From a virus, in the IMG/VR virus record IMGVR_UViG_3300020578_003089, positions 1 through 22,651 of that record: a DNA stretch of 22,651 nucleotides. One strand, written 5' to 3'. How positions within the stretch are numbered: the first letter of the stretch is position 1; each line of letters opens with the position of its first letter. Positions 12,906 through 20,163 of the stretch are shown here, one piece after another. The translations under genes and the position numbers were made by a program. Under the pieces are notes generated by a model. That model worked only from the letters and a program-made list of their open reading frames with translations, was not told the DNA's origin and made no database searches.

Positions 12906-13375
12906 TGGCCAGCAGAATTAGAACACTTTCCGCGGCGGTGGTCGCGGCAATCAACGCCGACGGCTCACTTCCGGCAGGCGTGACGGCTGAGCGGGTTCGC
13001 TCAGTGACGTATCTCACGGCGGGCTTCAGCAGCGGCACGCCGGGCAAGATCGGCGTGATCTGTCCGGGGACTGAGGATGAGTCCGATCGGTCTGGCGTGG
13101 CTGAATCAATCCGGCTTGCGGTGGTGTTTGTGGCTCGGTGCGCGGCTGAGGCCGTGGCAAGCTCGGACGCCTCCGAGGACTTTCTGGAGGGGCTCTGCGA
13201 TGCGATGCGGACGTCCACGACTTACGAGTCAATCAGCCTTGGCGGCGGCCTTGCGGCGCAGCGGCGAGACGTCCAAATTGTTACGACTTGTGACCCGGGA
13301 ATGCTGGATCAATCGGAGATGTTTGTCGGAGTGATCGAGGCTCGCTGGTTCGTTTCAGTGGGGGCCAGAGCATGA
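12905..13375 (+). CDS. Tail terminator/completion-like protein
   Basis: This encodes a 156-residue protein. N-terminal helix SRIRTLSAAVVAAINADG, beta strands (VTYLTAGFS, IGVICPG), a helix with Ser/Asp (EAVASSDASEDFLEGLCDAM) and a final FVGVIEARWFVSVGAR strand form an alpha/beta arrangement like phage tail terminators (gpU type). Its place between the joining protein and the HK97 gp10-like protein supports this. The GTG start overlaps the preceding TAG, and its stop overlaps the next ATG (ATGA). No catalytic motif is present. Confidence in the exact function is low. Confidence 0.6.
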   Translation: MASRIRTLSAAVVAAINADGSLPAGVTAERVRSVTYLTAGFSSGTPGKIGVICPGTEDESDRSGVAESIRLAVVFVARCAAEAVASSDASEDFLEGLCDAMRTSTTYESISLGGGLAAQRRDVQIVTTCDPGMLDQSEMFVGVIEARWFVSVGARA

Positions 13376-13905
13376 GCGGGATCGTCACGACAAACATGGA
13401 CGTCAAAATAAACGCTCGGTTCTTCGACAGGGAGCTGGCCAAAACGCTCGGCCCAACGATGCGGCGATACTTTACGCGAGCGGGCGGAGCGATCCGGACG
13501 ACGGCTAGGCGATCGTTGAAAAGGGCGGCACAAAAGCCACTCAGCGAGCTGACAGAAGAACAGCGGGCAAGCTACGAGGCGTGGAAGGCTCGCTATGAAC
13601 GTGGCCAGTCTGTACTGAAGCCGCGGCGGCCTGAAAAGTCTGCAAAGCCAGGCCAGCCTCCGTTGCTGCATCCAAAGCGCAGCGGCGGCAGTCTGCTCAA
13701 GTCTCGGCTGTTTTTTGCTCTGTCAGAAGATCGGACGTATGTCGTCATCGGTCCCGAGCTAATCGGGGCAAACAAGCGAATAAAGCGCGAAAGGCGTGGA
13801 CTGTCTTCAGTCGAGGAGCTGGAGCAGGGGTTTCCGTTTATGGAGCCGGCTTTTCAGGCGATTCTTCCTCAGCTTCCCAAGTATCTCGAAATGGCGAAAG
13901 GTTAG
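13372..13905 (+). CDS. HK97 gp10-like head-tail/tail completion protein
   Basis: This encodes a 177-residue basic protein. The N-terminal TMRRYFTRAGGAIRTTARRSLKRA helix and the C-terminal GFPFMEPAFQAILPQLPKYL segment are characteristic of HK97 gp10-like proteins, a family acting at the head-tail junction or tail end. A basic central loop (KPRRPEKSAKPGQPPLLHPKRSGG) carries a proline-rich segment. ATG overlaps the previous stop. Its TAG stop is part of the next gene's leader GAAAGGTTAGA. Confidence 0.7.
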   Translation: MSGIVTTNMDVKINARFFDRELAKTLGPTMRRYFTRAGGAIRTTARRSLKRAAQKPLSELTEEQRASYEAWKARYERGQSVLKPRRPEKSAKPGQPPLLHPKRSGGSLLKSRLFFALSEDRTYVVIGPELIGANKRIKRERRGLSSVEELEQGFPFMEPAFQAILPQLPKYLEMAKG

Positions 13906-13908
13906 ACC

Positions 13909-14373
13909 ATGCCAGCAGCAGCAGACGGTGCAGTCCTCGGTGATAATTGCCAACTTCATTTTTCCGCAACGCTCGGCGGTGCAGGGGCTCTCACCGAAGT
14001 CCCAGTGGTAATTGACGACGGCGTAAATTCAGAACGGCGAGTGGCGGAAGTCAACGCTCGTGGTGACGCCGAGATCACGGAGCTTCTGGGCAAGCCGAAG
14101 CACTCGATCTCGGCAAATCTGCTGTTCAAGCGAGGCACTCCGGGGGCGACGTTCGTGACGCTGCGGAACGCTTACGTCGCGGGTACGGTCCTTCACTTTG
14201 CCCTGACCAGCGGAGCTATCGCGGACACTGGCCAGCACGTCTTCCGCCTTGAGGGCCGGATTAAGTCTTGGAACGAGACGCGGCCAGACGGGGACACTGT
14301 GAAGGTGGCGATCGAGATCACAAAGGCGGCGGACAACAGCTACGCGAGTAACTGGTCAGTGGTCAGCAGCTGA
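13909..14373 (+). CDS. Major tail (tube) protein
   Basis: This encodes a 154-residue protein placed before the chaperone genes and tape measure, as the tube protein is in lambda-like phages. It has a beta-rich pattern: LGDNCQLHFSATLGG, then VVIDDGVNSERRVAEVNARG, KHSISANLLF, TVLHFALTSG, HVFRLEGRIKSWNETRPDGD and VKVAIEITKA. The TVKVAIEI strand followed by a short tail is common in tail tube proteins. AAAGG at 13897 gives a strong ribosome binding site; the leader matches that of the capsid gene, consistent with a high-copy product. A distinctive RIKSWNETRPDGDTVKV segment fits the tube-protein hairpin. Confidence 0.78.
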   Translation: MPAAADGAVLGDNCQLHFSATLGGAGALTEVPVVIDDGVNSERRVAEVNARGDAEITELLGKPKHSISANLLFKRGTPGATFVTLRNAYVAGTVLHFALTSGAIADTGQHVFRLEGRIKSWNETRPDGDTVKVAIEITKAADNSYASNWSVVSS

Positions 14374-14430
14374 TCCGCCGGGGTGACGTGGTGACGTGTA
14401 TTTTCTCTTATGGTGTTGGAGGCGTATGAC

Positions 14431-14595
14431 ATGGCAGGTCCATATATCGGACAGGTGGACGAAGTTTCGCTCGTAAATCCAGACGGCTCGCCGGTTCTGA
14501 GTGACGACGGGAAGCCCAAGGTGGTGAAGCTCACGGTGGTCGCCAGCACTGCTGGCCACGCTCCCGAGCCAGCTACGGAGGGTCCGCAGCAGTGA
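14431..14595 (+). CDS. Small unknown protein before the tail chaperone
   Basis: This encodes a 54-residue protein: a compact N-terminal part with DEVSLVNPDGSPVLSDDGKPK and a tail rich in Ala/Glu/Pro. GGAGG at 14418-14422 positions ATG 14431 ideally. An in-frame ATG at 14410 would add seven residues and is less well supported. The stop overlaps the GTG of the chaperone gene (GTGA). No family recognised; between tube and chaperone it may be an accessory tail assembly protein. Confidence 0.65.
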   Translation: MAGPYIGQVDEVSLVNPDGSPVLSDDGKPKVVKLTVVASTAGHAPEPATEGPQQ

Positions 14596-15074
14596 GCAGC
14601 TTTACTGATCTGGCTGGTGTGACGCGCAGCCTGTCAATAAATCTCGCTCACCGACGGACGATCAAACAGCAGACGGGCTGGGATCTGGTGGCTATGGCCC
14701 ACCAGCCAGCCGATCTCGATAAGTTTCTAAATGCCTTGCAGCAAGACGACGACGATCTCTTGTGGCAAATTATTGCCATCATTACTGGCACAAACGCGGC
14801 AGACTTAATGACGAACGCGGACGGGACAGTTTGGCGGGATGCTGCCGACGCGCTGATTGAGGCGGTCGTGGTTTTTTTCCCGGCCCAGAGCCCACTTCGG
14901 CGGCCTTTGGGCGAACATTTGCGTCAGCAGAAAAAGTCTCAGGCGGAAATTCAGTTGCAAGTGGAAAAGAGGATTCTGGAGGCGGTCAACGATATCCACT
15001 CGGGCATCTCTGGATTACTGGAGTCGACCAGTGGCTCTGGAGAATTGCAGCACTCACCCCAGGCGACTGGCTGA
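14592..15074 (+). CDS. Tail assembly chaperone, G-like
   Basis: This encodes a 160-residue product in the position of lambda gpG, made in excess and used to fold or hold the tape measure during tail assembly. It shows a short strand-rich start (RSLSINLAHRRTIKQQTGWDL), then helices (LDKFLNALQQDDDDLLWQIIAII, WRDAADALIEAVVVFF) and a Gln/Lys-rich helix (HLRQQKKSQAEIQLQVEKRILEAV). The last about 20 residues are Ser/Gly-rich and unlike a folded domain. The open frame in the -1 register continues to 15331, so a fraction of ribosomes probably makes a longer GT-type protein. GTG start, GTGA overlap. Confidence 0.75.
   Translation: MSSFTDLAGVTRSLSINLAHRRTIKQQTGWDLVAMAHQPADLDKFLNALQQDDDDLLWQIIAIITGTNAADLMTNADGTVWRDAADALIEAVVVFFPAQSPLRRPLGEHLRQQKKSQAEIQLQVEKRILEAVNDIHSGISGLLESTSGSGELQHSPQATG
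14930..14936 (+). promoter_or_regulatory. Candidate -1 ribosomal frameshift site (G AAA AAG)
   Basis: In the chaperone frame the codons AAA AAG (14931-14936) preceded by G form a slippery heptamer of the X XXY YYZ type; the A-site Lys-tRNA can re-pair fully in the -1 frame. Another perfect heptamer, T TTT TTC, lies at 14873-14879. Both are downstream of the last -1-frame stop (TGA 14858-14860) and upstream of the zero-frame stop at 15072, so either would give the same 246-residue fusion. I favour the 14930 site because the zero frame still looks structured between the two. Confidence 0.45.
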
Positions 15075-15331
15075 GCTGGAGTCTTAGTGAGCTTCTTTGC
15101 AGATATCAGGCGATTCAGTATGAGGGCGATAAGCGGACGGCTGAAATCGTCGCGGGCATCTACAATGTCGTTCGAACAAAAGGCGATCCCGTGTGGAGTT
15201 ATTTAGATCTTCATCCCAAACACTTCAGACCAGCAACCGCCCAGAGCGGTAAGGCTAAGCTGGCGGCCATCGCTGCGGCAATGGCTCCCGATATGGTCTG
15301 GAGTGCGACACAGAAGCCCGAGGTGATTTGA
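14936..15331 (+). CDS. T-like C-terminal part of a frameshifted tail chaperone (GT)
   Basis: This frame, -1 relative to the chaperone gene, is open from 14861 to TGA 15329-15331 and has no ATG, GTG or TTG before the conserved part, so it is probably read only by frameshifting. From about 15000 it encodes a convincing domain: LWITGVDQWLWRIAALTPGDW, then LSELLCRYQAIQYEGDKRTAE, IVAGIYNVVR and LDLHPKHF. The pattern sLrEL....., a helix, then .l...hN..R.......pf.P.dfhP is known from the second halves of phage tail chaperones. The stop overlaps the tape measure ATG (TGATG), as in the rest of this genome. It starts here at the codon after the preferred slip site. In lambda the GT product binds the tape measure and tube protein. 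Confidence 0.65.
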   Translation, partial: VSGGNSVASGKEDSGGGQRYPLGHLWITGVDQWLWRIAALTPGDWLSWSLSELLCRYQAIQYEGDKRTAEIVAGIYNVVRTKGDPVWSYLDLHPKHFRPATAQSGKAKLAAIAAAMAPDMVWSATQKPEVI

Positions 15332-16968
15332 TGGCCTCATCAAAAGCAATCGAGGCGGCTCGGGCCTTTGTCCGGCTGTTTATGGACGACAAGCAACTCA
15401 AGGCAAGTCTCAAGGGACTCCGCGGCCAACTGGCGGCGGCGGCCTCCGGGATTGGTGCCATGGGAAAGGCCCTGGGCGGTGCGGCTCTGTCCACAGGTGT
15501 CGGGGCGATCGCCTCTGGCTTTGCTGCAGCGACGGCTTCGGTCTGGCGGTTCGTGGACGCCGGGGCCGGGCTCGATGATATCGCCAACAGGACAGGAGCC
15601 AGTGCCGAGGGGCTCAGTCAGCTACGCTACGCGGCGGAACAGTCTGGGACGGATATTGTGGCGGTCGAGAAAGCCATGCGCAAGCTCGGCGACGTCCAGA
15701 CACAAGCGGCCAACGGCTCGAAGTCCGCAGCGGCGGCCCTCGCCTCGGTCGGTTTGTCCGCGGAGCAGCTGGCCGGGATGAGTGTGGAGGAGCGGTTCCT
15801 CGCGGTGGCCGAGGGGATCAGCAGAATACAAGATCCGGCGGCGAAGGCTTCGATTGCGATGGACGTCCTTGGCAAGTCCGGTGCTGATCTGGTTCCCATG
15901 ATGGAGGAGGGAGCCGGCGGGATCGCCGCTCTTATGGCCGAGGCGGACAAGCTCGGGCTGACGATCACAGGCCCGCAGGCAAAAGCCGCGGCGGCCTTTG
16001 ATGATACATGGCAGAAGCTGACGGCAGCCCTTCGCGCTGCTGGAAACGTGATTGCGGTGGCGGTGATCCCATACGTCACGCAATTCCTAGACGTGGCAGT
16101 CGCAGCCCTTCCGGCGATCCTAAATCTGGCCCAGGCTCTCGGCTCGACGCTTGTGGACGGGGCTCGCAACGCCTTCAACGCGATCGCCTCAGTGATCGAT
16201 CCGTTTGGGACGCTGCTGGAGGCGGCCCAAGACACGATCGGCGGAATTGGTGAGGCTCTCGCGGCTGGAGACATCGAGGCAGCGGCCAAGCTGTTCTGGA
16301 CGTCGCTCAAGCTCGCATGGCTGCAGGGCGTTAACGCTCTCGATCAGGAATGGCGGCTTTGGAAAAAAGCCTTCCTCGATACGTTCGCGAGCGCGGTCAC
16401 AGCGGTCCGGAGGATCTGGGCTGAGACTCAGGGCTATTTGTCCCGCGGCATTATTGATCTGATGGCTATGCTGGACAGCTCGATCAACGCCGAGGCGGTA
16501 AAGGCTGAGCTGGATCTGATGGTCTCTCAGCAGATCAACCAGATCGATCAGCAGTCCGCAGCGGATCAGGCGGCGAGGGATCAGGCGTTTGAGGCCAATA
16601 TCGGACGGGTGAATCAGGAGCTGGTGGCAGCCCGGCAGGCGTGGTCTGAGGCGGTGGCTCAGGCCGGCACAGCTGCGGAGCGGGCGGCCAACCAGCCGGA
16701 CGCGGCGGGGCTGGCGGCTGGAAAGTTTACGGAGCTGATTAAGGATTTGAAGACCGGGGACATCGCCACGCGAGTAGACAAGGCGGTCCAGCAGGCGGGG
16801 CCGGCTCAGGATCTCAGGACCAGCGGCGGGGCTGGCGTCCTTACAAACATTCTTAACGCTCAGGGCACAGTAACGGCTCAGCAGCAGAAGCTGCTGCTGG
16901 AGCAGCGAGACATCCAGAAGCGGCTTTTGGCGGTGACAGAACGCGGCTACTTAGCGTGGCAGGTTTGA
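15331..16968 (+). CDS. Tape measure protein
   Basis: This encodes a 545-residue protein that sets tail length. The N-terminus is helical with ARAFVRLFMDD, followed by Gly/Ala-rich stretches (GAMGKALGGAALSTGVG, AAATASVWRF) and the conserved tape measure core LDDIANRTGASAEGLSQLRYA with a MRKLGDVQTQA helix. Hydrophobic patches at about residues 235-275 could enter membranes. A long Ala/Gln-rich coiled coil runs from about 380 (INQIDQQSAADQAARDQ) to the end. At about 0.15 nm per residue this predicts a tail near 80 nm, shorter than lambda. ATG 15331 overlaps the T-part stop. No lysozyme-like domain is seen. Confidence 0.9.
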   Translation: MASSKAIEAARAFVRLFMDDKQLKASLKGLRGQLAAAASGIGAMGKALGGAALSTGVGAIASGFAAATASVWRFVDAGAGLDDIANRTGASAEGLSQLRYAAEQSGTDIVAVEKAMRKLGDVQTQAANGSKSAAAALASVGLSAEQLAGMSVEERFLAVAEGISRIQDPAAKASIAMDVLGKSGADLVPMMEEGAGGIAALMAEADKLGLTITGPQAKAAAAFDDTWQKLTAALRAAGNVIAVAVIPYVTQFLDVAVAALPAILNLAQALGSTLVDGARNAFNAIASVIDPFGTLLEAAQDTIGGIGEALAAGDIEAAAKLFWTSLKLAWLQGVNALDQEWRLWKKAFLDTFASAVTAVRRIWAETQGYLSRGIIDLMAMLDSSINAEAVKAELDLMVSQQINQIDQQSAADQAARDQAFEANIGRVNQELVAARQAWSEAVAQAGTAAERAANQPDAAGLAAGKFTELIKDLKTGDIATRVDKAVQQAGPAQDLRTSGGAGVLTNILNAQGTVTAQQQKLLLEQRDIQKRLLAVTERGYLAWQV

Positions 16969-16971
16969 CAG

Positions 16972-18141
16972 ATGGCAGCAACAGCAAGGCTTTACAGGCG
17001 TGGCAAGTGGCAGCAGTCTGAGGACGGCTCCGAAACGGTCACGGACGTTTGGGAAGTCCTCACGGATTCCGAGACCGAGACGATCACCAACGTCCTTGCC
17101 GCAGCTGGAGTCCCGGCAAAAGGGGCCAGTCATCCGGAGCGGACGTCCGCCATCGTAGTTGAGCGGTCCACAGATCACGACGACGGAGTTCTCACGCTGT
17201 GGCACGTTGAAGTAAGGTACTCGACGGCTATCACAACGCGCGAGGACACGGCTTACAACGTCCAGCGGGTGAAGGGCGGGATGCGGAGCAGCTCGATCGA
17301 GGTTCCGGCTTTTTATGACTCGCGCGGCTATCCTCTCGTCAACTCTGCTGGAGATCTTTACGAGGGACTTACGCGAAAGGTCAGGACACGGACTGTAAAC
17401 GTCACCTACAACGCCACGACCTTTCCGGATTGGCTGTTCGAGCTGAGCGACACGATCAACGCGGCGGCGGTCACAATTCACGGCATAACCTACGCGGCTG
17501 GGACGTGTGCGCTGCGAGACGTGGAACTGCCCGAGGAGCCGGAGCGAGACAACGGCGGCACGCTCTACTGGCCGGTGACGTACACGATCGAGATCAACCC
17601 CCTTGGGTATTTTGTTTTGTTGCCAAACAAGGGACCGAATGAACTGGTTTATCAAACGCGAGCTGGGTCAACGGCCCCTTGGGTAGATACGACCAAAGCA
17701 ATTTACGACGCAACTGCAGCTGCAAATCGTCGCGTAATCAAGCGGCCAATTCAAACAGAGGAGCAGATGCCAACGGGCGGCGAGATCTGGCTGGACTCGA
17801 TCGGCCAAGCCGTGAAGGTGCCAACGCTTTCAACAACGCAGCTCGGGACGGGGACGATCACGTCGGGGTCTAAGACGCTCACCCTTGCGACGGGCTTGTT
17901 TGACTCAACGAAGCACGTCGGCGCATTGGTTCGCGTCTTCGGAGCAGGCCCGAAGGGGCGAGCATTGGAGGCTCGCATAAAATCAGTGACGTCGACTACA
18001 GTTGCATTGCTAGAGGGGGCGGCGTTCACAACAATTAGCACGGCGAAAGCGGTCTGGTTGAGCGGCGTGATTGTGAACCAGTTTTTTCTTGATGATCAGG
18101 CGGACTGGACATCGGTCCCGCTTCCAAATAATCAACCGTGA
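16972..18141 (+). CDS. Distal tail protein, unknown
   Basis: This encodes a 389-residue protein starting three bases after the tape measure. The N-terminal two thirds are beta-rich (TVNVTYNATTFPDWLFELSD, GTCALRDVEL, TLYWPVTYTIEINPLGYFVLLP). The last about 110 residues carry a repeated-strand module (LGTGTITSGSKTLTL, GALVRVFGAGPKGRALEARI, STTVALLEGAAFTTIS) of the kind found at the start of phage tail spikes and adhesins (GAG..G..L...I motif). This suggests a tail-tip or receptor-contacting protein, perhaps the distal tail hub in place of gpM/gpL; no lambda homologue is recognisable. Codon use in the last third becomes AT-richer, matching what follows. Confidence 0.7.
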   Translation: MAATARLYRRGKWQQSEDGSETVTDVWEVLTDSETETITNVLAAAGVPAKGASHPERTSAIVVERSTDHDDGVLTLWHVEVRYSTAITTREDTAYNVQRVKGGMRSSSIEVPAFYDSRGYPLVNSAGDLYEGLTRKVRTRTVNVTYNATTFPDWLFELSDTINAAAVTIHGITYAAGTCALRDVELPEEPERDNGGTLYWPVTYTIEINPLGYFVLLPNKGPNELVYQTRAGSTAPWVDTTKAIYDATAAANRRVIKRPIQTEEQMPTGGEIWLDSIGQAVKVPTLSTTQLGTGTITSGSKTLTLATGLFDSTKHVGALVRVFGAGPKGRALEARIKSVTSTTVALLEGAAFTTISTAKAVWLSGVIVNQFFLDDQADWTSVPLPNNQP

Positions 18142-18148
18142 GGGCAAC

Positions 18149-18481
18149 GTGGCTGAAGACCTGCGCCCGATACTGGTGACACAACCGCAGGCTCGGCAGC
18201 TCGGCGAGCTGATCCGATCGGTCGGCGACGTCTCAATCGGTGCGGGATCTCCGGCGGCCATTGGCACAGACACAGCTTTAGTAGTGGCCCTAACAACTGC
18301 AATACCAGCGGGCTCCGTGGATACTGTGCAGGCAAACATAATGCGACTAGATGGAGTGACGTGGACAAACACTGGTCAGCAAATACCAGTGAGATCCGCG
18401 ACAGGTCTTGCGGTGTCTACCGCAGGGCGACGGATCGCAAAGAAGGTCGGGAAATATGGCTGGATTGTGGTAGAAACATGA
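18149..18481 (+). CDS. Small unknown tail-region protein
   Basis: This encodes a 110-residue protein from GTG 18149, seven bases after the preceding stop, with AGGG at 18141-18144. It has an N-terminal helix with ILVTQPQARQLGELIRSVGD and a beta-rich end (VQANIMRLDGVTWTNTGQQI, GLAVSTAGRRIAKKVGKYGW). Upstream in-frame starts lie within the previous gene and are disfavoured. No family recognised. It sits between two large putative tail-tip proteins and ends in an ATGA overlap. Confidence 0.6.
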   Translation: MAEDLRPILVTQPQARQLGELIRSVGDVSIGAGSPAAIGTDTALVVALTTAIPAGSVDTVQANIMRLDGVTWTNTGQQIPVRSATGLAVSTAGRRIAKKVGKYGWIVVET

Positions 18482-20148
18482 AGAGGCGAGCCGCAACAAC
18501 GCGAGCAGATGCTGGACGGCTGCTTCAGCTGCTGAGCGGAGCTGCAGGCGGCGGCCAGCTTAAACCGGCGGACGCGGCAAAACCGCCTAGCCTTATCGTG
18601 CAAGTATTAGCCGACATTGCTGCAGGAGATTACACGCAGCACGACGGCGCGATCATGACGATCAGCGCAAATACGATTACCGATACGCTGCAACGTGTCA
18701 AAATTCGCCACGTCGGACAAGGAAAAGTCACAGCTGGAACAATTGTTTTTCCTGTTTTGTGCGGTCAGCATGGTTTGTGTTTTGTGCGAACTAGCAACGG
18801 GCAGCCGGTCGTCGGAATGGGGGTGAACCGTTTTGCGAAATTGGTCGGCCCAATTCCCGGCGAACTAAGTGGGGCCAACGCCGAAAACACGGACTGGACG
18901 CTGGGAGGTACCACTAGTCAGAACTGGATCAATGATAATGGAGGATTCACTCACAACGGGTATTTCGCGGAGTTTTCGCTGGGCTCTGTGCCTACAACAG
19001 CTGGTACAGGGACGCCTCCGACGCAACCATGGAGCGAAACCATCTGGGTGCTGAATATGAAAGCGTTAAGGTTTCAAGTCAATTCACAAATTGACAACCC
19101 CTTCAACTGGGGCAACAATTTTGTCGCTCCTCCGGGGCAATCAGTTACCACTTCGTGGTACATGAACCCAATTAGACAAATTCAAGCCAGCTTTGGTGAC
19201 GTCGGTCCAAGCAACGTGACTGTAAAGTCCGGTTCGTTCTTGCATCCGATGACGATCGATTCAGTTGCGGTTCCGACATCTGGAGCGGCTTTTACCACGG
19301 CACTGTATGGGCCTTTTCGCGAGCAAAAACCTAACGCCTTTCCATGGTTGTCCTTGTATACAGTAGAATGCGACATTCGATTTATAAGAGTGTTTATCGA
19401 CGGCATTGATAAAACGGGAATCGTTTCGCCGAGCATTGGATGGAGCTTTCCATTAAGCCCACACGATAACGCGAAAAATTACAGAGCCCCTCTGTGTGGA
19501 CAACAGGCTGTGGCACAGCTCATGTCACCAGAGCTGCTTGCTAATAAGACAGTGCATTTTGATTTATGGTTACGGTATACAATTAAATACAACGGCGAGG
19601 CTCCCGGAGCTGCTGATTTTTGGGGGACGCCAAAACGATCAATAGCGGTGGTCATGCCAGACTGTCGAGGGCTTCCGGTTACGCTGTATTCGGCTGACGT
19701 GTTTACTACCTTCAGCCCAGGCAAGGTGTGGGAATTTGCTTTTTCAAGCAATGGACCCGGCGGCGTTTCTACAATTGAAAACAGGGAACAATCGGGATGG
19801 GCCTACGCGCCAACGACTGGCGGTTTTGTTTTGTCCTCGACGAGTGGACCGTTCGGTCAATTGTCGATGAATTTCAATCGGGAAATTCCATTTCTCAGAG
19901 TCCGCAACAGCAGTCCTGATGATGGTCTGTACGTTCCAGACGACGACGCGCATTTTGACAACATCACGCTTTCCAACGGCCAGCAGTGGAAACCCGGAAT
20001 CTGGAATCCAAACGCATCAACAACATTTAGGCTAGTCGGCACAACAGTAAATAACACGATGAGGGCCTATATGTCGCTGCGCGCTTTAAGTTCCTCGGCT
20101 AGTATGTGGGGCAATCTACCAGAAACAATCACGGTCACTCCGGTGTAG
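18478..20148 (+). CDS. Large putative tail-tip or receptor-binding protein
   Basis: This encodes a 556-residue protein of unrecognised family. The first about 40 residues are basic and helical with Ala/Gly (RRAATTRADAGRLLQLLSGA). The rest is beta-rich, with many aromatic, Asn and Gly positions (NWINDNGGFTHNGYFAEF, PFNWGNNFVAPP, FPLSPHDNAKNYRAPL), and ends with a likely beta-sandwich (DNITLSNGQQWKPGIWNP). That composition is typical of phage adhesins or tail fibre/plug proteins. The gene is clearly AT-richer than the capsid genes, with many A/T-ending codons, suggesting a different history. ATG overlaps the preceding stop. Role is inferred from place and composition. Confidence 0.7.
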   Translation: MKRRAATTRADAGRLLQLLSGAAGGGQLKPADAAKPPSLIVQVLADIAAGDYTQHDGAIMTISANTITDTLQRVKIRHVGQGKVTAGTIVFPVLCGQHGLCFVRTSNGQPVVGMGVNRFAKLVGPIPGELSGANAENTDWTLGGTTSQNWINDNGGFTHNGYFAEFSLGSVPTTAGTGTPPTQPWSETIWVLNMKALRFQVNSQIDNPFNWGNNFVAPPGQSVTTSWYMNPIRQIQASFGDVGPSNVTVKSGSFLHPMTIDSVAVPTSGAAFTTALYGPFREQKPNAFPWLSLYTVECDIRFIRVFIDGIDKTGIVSPSIGWSFPLSPHDNAKNYRAPLCGQQAVAQLMSPELLANKTVHFDLWLRYTIKYNGEAPGAADFWGTPKRSIAVVMPDCRGLPVTLYSADVFTTFSPGKVWEFAFSSNGPGGVSTIENREQSGWAYAPTTGGFVLSSTSGPFGQLSMNFNREIPFLRVRNSSPDDGLYVPDDDAHFDNITLSNGQQWKPGIWNPNASTTFRLVGTTVNNTMRAYMSLRALSSSASMWGNLPETITVTPV

Positions 20149-20163
20149 AACGCGAGATTTGTT

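Noticed and set aside
15627-16310. Minus-strand frame opposite the tape measure gene
   Set aside because: It is Ala/Ser-rich and mirrors the Ala/Gly-rich tape measure codons; no independent support.
16951-17655. Minus-strand frame of 234 codons opposite the protein after the tape measure
   Set aside because: The + strand frame is well supported by overlaps and composition; the reverse frame has no ribosome binding site in a sensible place and no recognisable protein pattern.
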